Of a stretch of 9,419 bases of DNA, positions 1 to 6,486 are shown one piece after another. Under the pieces are notes generated by a model. That model saw nothing but the letters and a program-made list of their open reading frames with translations. It was not told the DNA's origin and searched no databases. Location of the stretch: contig JAUQYW010000130.1 in the NCBI GenBank assembly GCA_030587525.1, positions 1 through 9,419 of the forward strand, in the 5' to 3' direction. The position numbers and the translations under genes are program-made. Origin of the DNA: Candidatus Sigynarchaeota archaeon. GTDB taxonomy: Archaea; Asgardarchaeota; Lokiarchaeia; Sigynarchaeales; Sigynarchaeaceae. How positions within the stretch are numbered: position 1 is the stretch's first letter; each line of letters starts with the position of its first letter.

Positions 1-1
1 G

Positions 2-709
2 AACGCGATCTATTTCTTAGGGACATGGTCGAAACCCTTCAAGAAGTCAGACACGCGGGTCAAGCCCTTCTACCCGCTCTCGGGACAGCAAGCATCGGTA
101 TCCTTGATGCATGCCATCATTCCATGTAAATATGCGGAGGACGCGGCCGTGCAATATATCGAGCTCCCGTACCAAGGCGAGACGATGGTCATGGGCATCA
201 TCTTGCCGCGCCGGCGGGATGGATTGCCGGAAATCGAGCAAAAACTGTCGATCGACGACTTCAACCACCTCTCGCGCTTTTCGATGCGACAACCCGTCGA
301 CATCTTCCTCCCCCGGTTCAAGCTCGATTCGACCTTCGACCTCGAAAAGACGCTCCAGGCGATGGGCATGATGTTGCCCTTCCAGCCCCTGGTCGCAGAC
401 TTTTCCGGCATTACCGGCCCGCCTGGCGTCGTCATATCCAAGCTCATCCACAAGGCGTTCGTCGACGTGAACGAGGAGGGAACCGAGGCGGCGGCTGCCA
501 CCGCAATATTGGTGTTACCGAGCGGTGCACCGGGTAAACCGCAACCACCTCCAGAATTCAAGGCAGATCACCCGTTCATCTTCATCATCAAGGATACGAG
601 CACGAATGCCATCTTATTCATCGGCCACGTGGCTCTCCCGCCTCCGGCAACGGCTTCCGTCACACAAGTGCCCTTCTTGCCCCGTGGACCGCCGCCGCCG
701 CGAAGGTAG
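2..709 (+). CDS. Serpin (serine protease inhibitor family), C-terminal part
   Basis: The frame is open from base 2 to a TAG at 707-709, giving 235 residues; the N-terminal part lies upstream of the window. It opens with NAIYFLGTW, the serpin strand 3A motif (family: NAIYFKGxW), and continues with recognisable serpin landmarks: IELPYQGETMVMGIILP, the PRFKLDSTFDL segment, and DHPFIFIIKDTSTNAILFIG at the end of the fold. The reactive-centre hinge is EEGTEAAAATA (residues 158-168), the pattern of inhibitory serpins: P15 Gly, P14 Thr, P12-P9 all Ala. Counting as in alpha-1-antitrypsin puts P2-P1-P1' at Pro-Ser-Gly (P1 = residue 174). Inhibitory serpins trap serine or cysteine proteases in a covalent complex after cleavage at P1; the target here is unknown. 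About 25 extra Pro-rich residues follow the usual end of the fold. Any signal peptide would be outside the window, so location cannot be judged. The family is certain; inhibitory activity is inferred from the hinge. Confidence 0.96.
   Translation, partial: NAIYFLGTWSKPFKKSDTRVKPFYPLSGQQASVSLMHAIIPCKYAEDAAVQYIELPYQGETMVMGIILPRRRDGLPEIEQKLSIDDFNHLSRFSMRQPVDIFLPRFKLDSTFDLEKTLQAMGMMLPFQPLVADFSGITGPPGVVISKLIHKAFVDVNEEGTEAAAATAILVLPSGAPGKPQPPPEFKADHPFIFIIKDTSTNAILFIGHVALPPPATASVTQVPFLPRGPPPPRR
473..565 (+). other. Serpin reactive-centre loop (P17 to about P14')
   Basis: The codons for EEGTEAAAATA start at 473, and the predicted P1 serine codon is 521-523 with P1' glycine at 524-526. P2 is proline, as in alpha-1-antitrypsin. 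The loop then runs through a Pro/Gly-rich stretch (APGKPQPPPEF) into strand 1C/4B (KADHPFIFII). A small P1 residue would favour an elastase- or subtilisin-like target. The P1 position comes from hinge spacing and is not experimentally supported. Confidence 0.7.
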
Positions 710-775
710 CCTGGCTACGATTTATTTGTCGTGCGAGTTGATCGATTTAAGATGCGAATGAGGTTCCAGCTATTA

Positions 776-785
776 ACATTAAATA
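776..785 (+). promoter_or_regulatory. TATA-like element ahead of the LRR gene
   Basis: The AT-rich run CATTAAATAG lies 21-30 bp upstream of the ATG at 806. At the usual archaeal TATA-to-start distance, transcription would begin at or just before that ATG, making a leaderless or very short-leader mRNA. The GAGG at 800-803 is too close to the ATG (2 nt) to be a normal Shine-Dalgarno site. This is a weak prediction from composition and spacing only. Confidence 0.35.
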
Positions 786-805
786 GGAAATGATAGATAG
801 AGGAA

Positions 806-1669
806 ATGGCGAATAGACCGAATCATCATCAACACGAGCGAAGAAAAATGGTAAAAATCACGATCACGTGCAAGGGCAAGATACTTGCAATGGTGGACGA
901 GAAAAAGAGATCCGTGAAGTTAACAAGCCGTGATATCGAGCGGATCTCGGATATCGAGGGACTCGACCAGCTCAAGATGTTGCAGGAATTGGAGCTTTCC
1001 AACAACCAGATCACCCGCATCGAGAACCTCGAGGGTCTCGTGAACCTGGAGGCTCTATTCCTTGACAGCAATCAAATCACCCGCATCGAGAGCCTCGACA
1101 AGCTCGTGAATTTGCAGCGGTTGGCCCTTTCCAACAACCAGATTACCCGCATCGAGAACCTTGACCAGCTCGTGAACCTCCGGGTCCTGTTCCTTGCATA
1201 CAACCAGATCCCCCGCATCGAGAACCTCGACCGGCTCGTGAATATGCAGCATCTCTACCTTAACGGCAACCAGATCGCCCGCATCGAGAACCTCGATAGT
1301 CTCGTGAACATCCAGGAAATGTATCTTTACGAGAATCAGATCCCCCGGATCGAGAACCTCGAGGGTCTCGTGAACTTGATAAAACTAGATCTTCACAACA
1401 ACCAGATCCCCCGCATCGAGAACCTCGACCGGCTCGTAAAGCTGAAGGAGCTGCACCTTCAACACAACCGGATCACACGCATCGAGAACCTCGACCTGCT
1501 CGTAAACTTACGGTTCCTAAAAGTTTTCGACAACCAGATTCCACGAATTCCTAGATTAGATCTTTTCGATGGATATGCAACCGCTCGATATTGCCGAGAA
1601 CAGGCAATGAACAAGGCCGATGCCGAAGCCCGGCAGCGCCGCAAGAATCAGGAACGCCAAGGTCGTTGA
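806..1669 (+). CDS. Leucine-rich repeat protein, SDS22-like class
   Basis: This is a 287-residue protein. Residues 1-52 form a charged N-terminal cap ending in a degenerate repeat (SRDIERISDIEG). Residues 53-250 are nine gap-free 22-residue leucine-rich repeats with the pattern LxxLVNLxxLxLxxNQIxRIEN, the SDS22-like class. Residues 251-287 are a charged tail with many Arg, Lys and Gln. There is no signal peptide or membrane segment, so it is probably cytosolic. LRR solenoids of this kind bind other proteins on their concave face; the partner is unknown and no catalytic domain is attached. The start is uncertain: ATG 806 fits the upstream TATA-like box, but ATG 848 (MVKITITCKGK) would remove a His/Arg-rich 14-residue leader and is also plausible. 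The repeats are unusually alike at DNA level, which suggests recent tandem duplication or gene conversion. The last 22 bp overlap the reading frame of a WD40 relic on the other strand. Confidence 0.93.
   Translation: MANRPNHHQHERRKMVKITITCKGKILAMVDEKKRSVKLTSRDIERISDIEGLDQLKMLQELELSNNQITRIENLEGLVNLEALFLDSNQITRIESLDKLVNLQRLALSNNQITRIENLDQLVNLRVLFLAYNQIPRIENLDRLVNMQHLYLNGNQIARIENLDSLVNIQEMYLYENQIPRIENLEGLVNLIKLDLHNNQIPRIENLDRLVKLKELHLQHNRITRIENLDLLVNLRFLKVFDNQIPRIPRLDLFDGYATARYCREQAMNKADAEARQRRKNQERQGR
962..1555 (+). repeat. Nine tandem 66-bp LRR-coding units
   Basis: The units begin at 962, 1028, 1094, 1160, 1226, 1292, 1358, 1424 and 1490, each exactly 66 bp (22 codons). A near-invariant DNA block, CGCATCGAGAACCTCGA, recurs across most unit boundaries. 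The variable positions are mainly the solvent-exposed residues around the beta strand (xxLxLxx). Identity kept even at synonymous positions points to recent expansion or gene conversion. Unit 9 is the most divergent and ends in PRIPR instead of PRIEN, acting as the C-terminal cap. Confidence 0.92.
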
Positions 1670-1842
1670 TCGTGAACTTCCATGACCCGGATAAGATCCC
1701 AACTATTCACTTCATAGAGGCGGATGGTGCCGTCGAACTTCGCGCCCACGGCAAGTATGCGACCATCCGGCGAGAACGTGAGCTGAGACAACGGCTCCAT
1801 TGAACAATGGGTCTTGGCAGGATGTACGTGGTCCATGACCAT
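1648..1842 (-). pseudogene. Relic of a WD40-repeat protein (one blade)
   Basis: The minus-strand frame from ATG 1842 encodes 64 residues containing one clear WD40 blade: QLTFSPDGRILAVG, then DGTIRLYEVNSWDLI, then the start of the next blade (RVMEVHD). A WD40 propeller needs several blades, so this cannot be a complete functional protein. An in-frame TAA directly precedes the ATG, and no WD40 sequence appears in other frames up to 1899. The recognisable homology (residues 17-58) ends at about base 1669, exactly where the LRR gene on the other strand stops; beyond it the frame runs only six more codons (QRPWRS) to TGA. I read it as the remnant of a larger WD40 gene cut by a rearrangement. A short expressed single-blade peptide cannot be excluded. 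Confidence 0.7.
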
Positions 1843-1899
1843 TTATGCTTTTCCTTCCGTTACTTGCGTCAGTAGTTATCAACGAGGATAGGGGAGACA

Positions 1900-3846
1900 T
1901 TATAAGGTCTTGGTCAACCCGACGGCCTTGCCACCTTGATATAGCTTGGCGATGTGGTCGCGCTTCATGATCATGAGGTCCCGTATCTCTTGCATGGGCT
2001 CCTCCCACGGGATCTTGAACTTGTTGTGCAGCTTACTGTGGTTGGCGCCGAAGAGGACCGCCCTGTATATTAAGTTCACGAATGGTTTAGAAGGTCCGGA
2101 TAGTTTAACAGCCTTGCGGAACGTCATCAACCCGTAGTCGTCCCATCCGCCTAGAAACCCCGACAAGGGGAGGAACACGAAGGCCGGCAGCACGAGCAGC
2201 GCGATGAGGACAGTTATGATGGCCGGCGGGATCACCGCGTACGTGCCGAGCATCGGCACAAATAAGAGAACCATGTTGTCGAAGACGAGCGGCTTCCACA
2301 AGAGCGCGAACAGCAAGACGGGCGTGCCCGCGATGGCAGGGCAAATCAGCATCTGGTAAAAATACAACTTGACCTTGAAGCACTTCTTGTGGATGTACAC
2401 CCACATTATGATCATCTTGATATTGCGGCAGAGGAAGCGATCCATGGCAAGGATGTAGACGATGCCCCAGATGCCGAACACGTCCTGGATTCGGAACACG
2501 TACATCCAGAGCCAATTTTCCGTGAGGTAGACGGCCTCCTCGAACACGCGGGAAAACGTGTAGAAGTTGATCCGGAGGATGCCGACGAGGATATAGTCGG
2601 GGTAGGCGATGAAAGGGAGGATCAACTTGTGGATGAGGACCGGGAAAAAGAATACGAAAGAAACGACGTAATATTTGAGTTCTGGTAAGCCGAGGATGAC
2701 CTGGATGACCATGGGCAGCGCGCCCAGGAGGGCCATGGTGAACATCATCATGAGGAAGCCATTCCAGCGCAGCGAGTTGGCGATGTAAAACTGTGCCAGC
2801 TTTTTCTTGTCGTTCATGAAGGACTCGGCGATGGAAGGCACGAGCGAGAAGTTGCCCACGTCGATGATACCGACGATGCCGCTCACCCAGCCGAGCAATG
2901 CCCTGTAGGTCGGGTAGGACGGGATGGAGTTGATCATCATGAACAAGACGCCGGTCGACGTGGCGGTCGATATCATAGGCACCACGCTGACCTGGAAACC
3001 GAACCACAAGCATTGCTTCACGATCCCCTTATCAAATTCGATGCGGAAGCAGTCACGCCACGTGTACCCGAACGATCTCATGGCCTTGTCGAAAAACTTG
3101 GCCGCGACTATGAACGCGAAGAAATCATCGACATATCCGCCGATCGTGGCGCCGATCGCCATACCCATGATCTCGCCGACTGCCGGGTTCGTGAACCCGA
3201 CCCAGCGACCGAGGAGGATGAAAATGACGTTCGTGGCGTTTTGAAAGACCTGGCCGCTGATCAGCCCGAGGATTTGGCCCTTGTTGTAGAGCTGGAGGCC
3301 ATTCAGGACCTCGTGGAAGATCCCAAGCATGCTCGGATACTGTTTCTGGATGATGATCAACAAGATCCACGTGAGATATGAAAGGTTGCTATATCTTACC
3401 CCGCTTATAATCAAAATGGAAAGCCAAGTCACTTGAGGCAAACCTGTAAACATTTGATACCAGATGTAGAATTGCACGTATTTTACCATCCGCTTCGGGT
3501 CCTTCACCCGCCATTCCGCGATAAACCGCTCGATCCCGAACGCCGTTCCCGTGTCGAACACCGTGAACACGATGGAATAGATGCTCCCGGCGATCCCGTT
3601 GTAACCGTTGATCTCCGGATACGGGTACAAAAGCGACACGACCAGGGCCATGAAAATCAAGCCGATGACTGCATTGAACACGGATATGAAGATACCATAA
3701 AAGAAGTTGCCTAAAGGGCGATGAAACCCGATATCCTCCCATTGCCCGCCAGTTCGCAGCACCTCCTCCATTCCTTCCTTGGACTTGGCTTCGAGCTGGT
3801 CAATCGTGACCTCCAGCGGGGATCTGGACTTTTCCTTTCGTGGCAT
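1900..3846 (-). CDS. Polytopic membrane protein, MOP flippase (Wzx/MATE-like) type
   Basis: This is a 648-residue protein with about 14 predicted membrane helices between residues about 46 and 566. Examples are FFYGIFISVFNAVIGLIFMALVV, the long helix around VGEIMGMAIGATIGG, and a tight hydrophobic pair near the C-terminus. Two segments match the MOP superfamily style: ERFIAEWRVKDPKRMVKYVQ at residues 106-125, after helix 2, and LVPSIAESFMNDKKKLAQFY at 335-354, in the second half. Such proteins move lipid-linked sugars or other lipids across the membrane; a role in surface glycan or N-glycan export is inferred. A soluble tail of about 75 residues follows the last helix, longer than usual. The start MPRKEKSRSP (ATG at 3846) is preferred. 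ATG 3858 is an alternative, and the longer TTG start at 3894 is unlikely because it falls against the TATA box at 3897-3906. No glycosyltransferases lie nearby, so the substrate cannot be named. Confidence 0.85.
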   Translation of the reverse strand: MPRKEKSRSPLEVTIDQLEAKSKEGMEEVLRTGGQWEDIGFHRPLGNFFYGIFISVFNAVIGLIFMALVVSLLYPYPEINGYNGIAGSIYSIVFTVFDTGTAFGIERFIAEWRVKDPKRMVKYVQFYIWYQMFTGLPQVTWLSILIISGVRYSNLSYLTWILLIIIQKQYPSMLGIFHEVLNGLQLYNKGQILGLISGQVFQNATNVIFILLGRWVGFTNPAVGEIMGMAIGATIGGYVDDFFAFIVAAKFFDKAMRSFGYTWRDCFRIEFDKGIVKQCLWFGFQVSVVPMISTATSTGVLFMMINSIPSYPTYRALLGWVSGIVGIIDVGNFSLVPSIAESFMNDKKKLAQFYIANSLRWNGFLMMMFTMALLGALPMVIQVILGLPELKYYVVSFVFFFPVLIHKLILPFIAYPDYILVGILRINFYTFSRVFEEAVYLTENWLWMYVFRIQDVFGIWGIVYILAMDRFLCRNIKMIIMWVYIHKKCFKVKLYFYQMLICPAIAGTPVLLFALLWKPLVFDNMVLLFVPMLGTYAVIPPAIITVLIALLVLPAFVFLPLSGFLGGWDDYGLMTFRKAVKLSGPSKPFVNLIYRAVLFGANHSKLHNKFKIPWEEPMQEIRDLMIMKRDHIAKLYQGGKAVGLTKTL

Positions 3847-3896
3847 GGCGATCTGCATCTGATGCTTTGAATATAGTACTGGATACGAGGTCAAGC

Positions 3897-3906
3897 TATA
3901 AAAAAA
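3897..3906 (-). promoter_or_regulatory. TATA box of the flippase gene
   Basis: Read on the minus strand this is TTTTTTTATA, a good archaeal TATA-like element in the gap between the 833-residue gene and the flippase gene. A start site 22-27 bp downstream would fall near 3872-3877, leaving a leader of roughly 15-30 nt before ATG 3858 or ATG 3846. It implies that the flippase gene can be transcribed independently of the gene upstream of it. Confidence 0.55.
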
Positions 3907-3917
3907 TTGGAAGGGGG

Positions 3918-3930
3918 CTTAAAAAGAAAG
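3918..3930 (-). terminator. T-rich terminator after the 833-residue protein gene
   Basis: On the minus strand the sequence is CTTTCTTTTTAAG, a pyrimidine tract about 55 nt beyond the TAG of the helical-repeat gene and just ahead of the flippase TATA box. Archaeal RNA polymerase terminates at such T-runs without needing a hairpin. The tract is short, so termination may be partial. Confidence 0.4.
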
Positions 3931-3984
3931 TCGTCATCGGTACTTTTCGACCACGGTTATACGCATCGCAACCAATGGTATTAT

Positions 3985-6486
3985 CTACTCCAGCGCCCAT
4001 TCCTTCAACGATTTCACCGCATCCAGGTCGTTATCGATTTCCAGAACCCTCGCCACGAGCTCCAAAATCTTCTTCGTTGGTTTCCGGCCAGTCCATTCGG
4101 CGAGCTGCCTCGCTTCATGCACGTGGCCTTGCGTCAGCAAGGTCGTCATCTCGTCATCGACCACGTAATCCTCGGGCATCATTCCTGTCCATTCCGAGAT
4201 CCGCCGGGCATCATCGAGCCGCCCGTCGACCACGAGCACGCGCAGCCGCGACCGGATCATCCTGGGCTCGGGCCTCGCGTGGGAAAGCCGCTGGAACCCT
4301 TGCGCGTCCGCGATCCGCCCCAGGCGGACCAGCTCGCGAAACACGTCCTGGACGGTTTCTGCCCCCAACGCGCGGCTTGATGCTTCAAGGAGATCCTTCG
4401 CCGCGGTGAAATCCCTGGCCGCGACGAGCTCCTTGAAGCATTTATCCACGTCGCGTTGATCCGGGGCAATACCAGCCCATGACCGCAATTCGGATGCGTC
4501 CTGGAACTTCCGCTGCTGGAATAACGTTTTAAAAGCTTCGTGCACGGTTTTCTTGTTGGGGAGGATGCCCGTTCTCTTGGCGAGCTCTTTCAGATCGTCG
4601 TTGAGGCCTTGCGCGAGCCTGACATCATATACCATATGAATGACTGATGCGTCGGCCTTCTTGCCGGTCAAGAACTCGATCAGTGCCGCGTCATCAAACT
4701 TGTAATCTAGATAAGCTTGCTCGTAGGCTTCCCGAACGGCTTCGTCAATCGGCGGGATAGTTTTTCCGAATAGTGCCTGGAGGATGCTTGCCTCGTGAAT
4801 CTTGCAGGCCCGCAGCAACCTGTCGAATTGGTGGATGGCAATGCCCGTGTCGAAGATAACCTTGAATCCGGTTATGTCGCGGAGCCATGCGATGTTTCTG
4901 ATAATGTCGCCCACGTCATCGACCCTTGGCTCGCGGGCTCCTTGAAGCACGGCCATGGACTTCTTGATGATGGTGTGAAACTGGAATTCCTTGATGGCTG
5001 GCTTGATCTTTATCCGGGCGTGGAACTGCCTTGCCTCCTTGATGCAATTGTTGCTTAGGAGGTAGGCATAGATGTGATGCGCATGCGGCGCTAATGGTTC
5101 GACGTTGATGTCATCGACATAGGCTGGCTCCTGGCCGGTGCTGAACAGCATCTTGAAAACATAGGGCGTGTCATCGGTGCGCGCCTTTTCTGGCTGGATG
5201 TGCCACGAGAACAAGGCATCGATGATCGAGAGGATGATAATGTTTCTCGCCCGGCCGTCGTATTGCCCGATGATGTCCTTGTTCGACAGCATTTCGGCAA
5301 GCTTCGCGACGCGGAGCTCGTTAAACCGAGCATTTATCCAGAATACCGCTTGCTTTCTCTGCGGAAACCAGAACTTGTCGATTTGGAAAAGGTTCCGGAA
5401 AAATTCCTCGCTCGGGCGGATTCCGGTGAGCTTCGCAACTTGCTCCGCGACGCGCACGGTTTCAAGATCGTCCGGTTGGTTGTACAAGGCCTTGAACACG
5501 GCGCGCGCGAATTCCGGGCCCGGCCGCACGCCCGTGGCATCGATCAGCGCGGCGCCCTGTTCAAATTGATGTTCCTTCATGATGATGCGGAACGCCGCGT
5601 CGATGCTCGGGCGGATCGCCGATGGCGTGCAATACCTCGCGAGCTTGATGAAGTTCTCGATCGAAAATATGTGGTGCTGGTTCCTCGATTCGATGGATTG
5701 CACGATGTAGTTCAAGATATCGAGGGCATATGGTTCGATGATATCGCGGGTCACGTGGTTGAAAAAGCCATCATTCGGTATGGAATCCTCGAAACCAAAC
5801 AAGAAAAACGCGAGGGACAGCATGGCGCGACGGCGGTTATTCTCGTAAAACTCGTTGGATGGATCGAGATCATCGAGTTGCCGCGCCAGTTGCTTGAATC
5901 GCATTTCAGCGATTTTGGGATTGACCCATCGCTTGTCCTTGACCGACAACACGCGGTTGATGAGTTGCAAATAAAGTTTACTGTCGAAAAACTCGAACGG
6001 GGCATCGATCCCGACAGCGAGGTCGTTTATCAAGTTCGTGACGAAGAGCATAGCTGATGCAATGTTCGAGGTGCTCTTGACCTCGTCCGAGATCGTTTCA
6101 TATCTCTCCGCGTCGACCGTGATCCCTCGATGGACACAATGCGGAAGACTGTAAAGCAACAACATTTTATGCAATTTGTAGTTCTGCAAGTATGGCAGCA
6201 CTACGAAATAGTCGATATCCACGTCGAGCGCGAAGCCCGTCTCGATGTGACGTTCGCTGTCGAAAAAAAACGGCACGGGACAGAGGATGTATTTCTTGTG
6301 CTTGAATAGTTGCACCCGAAAATTCGCGTACCGGGCAACATTTGCAGCTTCCGTGTTGACGATCGTCTTTTCTGCGCCGAATTTAAATAAGATTTCATTC
6401 ACTGCGTCTTGGGTGATTGCTTGTCGCAAGATATCGTCGAGATCGACCCGTGTATCCTTGTCTTCGGTGGTCATGCGCGTCGCCAT
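3985..6486 (-). CDS. Large alpha-helical repeat protein with 32-residue hairpin repeats
   Basis: This 833-residue soluble protein was not recognised as a named family. Residues 1 to about 250 form a unique N-terminal region of mixed composition (around HIETGFALDVDIDYFVVLPYL and the helical NIASAMLFVTNLINDLAVGI) with no catalytic motif I can identify. From about 292 onward it is built of helical hairpins: clear units at 292-323, 324-359 (four-residue insert), 466-497 and about 547-580, then seven contiguous units of exactly 32 residues at 581-804 and a shortened last unit at 805-833. Each unit has hydrophobic or aromatic residues at positions 4, 8 and 12, a D/E-A pair at 19-20, Leu/Ile near 23, often Trp at 26, and T/A-G-x-x-P at 27-31. 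The shape recalls pentatricopeptide (35) and tetratricopeptide (34) repeats but is shorter. Such solenoids bind RNA or protein; which applies here is unknown. ATG 6486 is chosen; ATG 6474 (MTTEDKD) is equally possible. Confidence 0.9.
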   Translation of the reverse strand: MATRMTTEDKDTRVDLDDILRQAITQDAVNEILFKFGAEKTIVNTEAANVARYANFRVQLFKHKKYILCPVPFFFDSERHIETGFALDVDIDYFVVLPYLQNYKLHKMLLLYSLPHCVHRGITVDAERYETISDEVKSTSNIASAMLFVTNLINDLAVGIDAPFEFFDSKLYLQLINRVLSVKDKRWVNPKIAEMRFKQLARQLDDLDPSNEFYENNRRRAMLSLAFFLFGFEDSIPNDGFFNHVTRDIIEPYALDILNYIVQSIESRNQHHIFSIENFIKLARYCTPSAIRPSIDAAFRIIMKEHQFEQGAALIDATGVRPGPEFARAVFKALYNQPDDLETVRVAEQVAKLTGIRPSEEFFRNLFQIDKFWFPQRKQAVFWINARFNELRVAKLAEMLSNKDIIGQYDGRARNIIILSIIDALFSWHIQPEKARTDDTPYVFKMLFSTGQEPAYVDDINVEPLAPHAHHIYAYLLSNNCIKEARQFHARIKIKPAIKEFQFHTIIKKSMAVLQGAREPRVDDVGDIIRNIAWLRDITGFKVIFDTGIAIHQFDRLLRACKIHEASILQALFGKTIPPIDEAVREAYEQAYLDYKFDDAALIEFLTGKKADASVIHMVYDVRLAQGLNDDLKELAKRTGILPNKKTVHEAFKTLFQQRKFQDASELRSWAGIAPDQRDVDKCFKELVAARDFTAAKDLLEASSRALGAETVQDVFRELVRLGRIADAQGFQRLSHARPEPRMIRSRLRVLVVDGRLDDARRISEWTGMMPEDYVVDDEMTTLLTQGHVHEARQLAEWTGRKPTKKILELVARVLEIDNDLDAVKSLKEWALE
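3988..4746 (-). repeat. Eight in-register 32-residue helical repeats
   Basis: The units are residues 581-612, 613-644, 645-676, 677-708, 709-740, 741-772 and 773-804, with the last cut at 29 residues (805-833). None needs a gap. Unit ends read TGKKAD, TGILPN, AGIAPD, SSRALG, SHARPE, TGMMPE and TGRKPT. The first helix carries F/Y at position 8 (AYEQAY, AFKTLF, CFKELV, VFRELV), and the second starts after a Gly/Arg/Asp turn with DDA, QDA, TAA, ADA, DDA and HEA. Unlike the LRR gene, the DNA of these units has diverged, so the array is old. Confidence 0.85.

Noticed and set aside
1712..2008. A possible frameshifted continuation of the WD40 relic upstream on the minus strand
   Set aside because: The overlapping 98-residue frame shows no SPDG or WD-type motif, and its upstream part is the flippase C-terminus read out of frame.
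2105..3013. A 302-residue minus-strand open frame inside the flippase gene
   Set aside because: It is a shifted-frame shadow of the flippase, rich in Arg, His and Pro as expected from reading GC-rich codons out of frame, with no membrane or domain pattern of its own.
3844..3894. Longer flippase start at TTG 3894
   Set aside because: The start would sit directly against the TATA box at 3897-3906, upstream of any likely transcription start; ATG 3846 or 3858 fits better.
5200..6057. A 285-residue plus-strand open frame opposite the 833-residue gene
   Set aside because: It is antisense to a gene with strong repeat structure; the translated sequence shows mirrored charge patterns and no domain, so it is a shadow frame.
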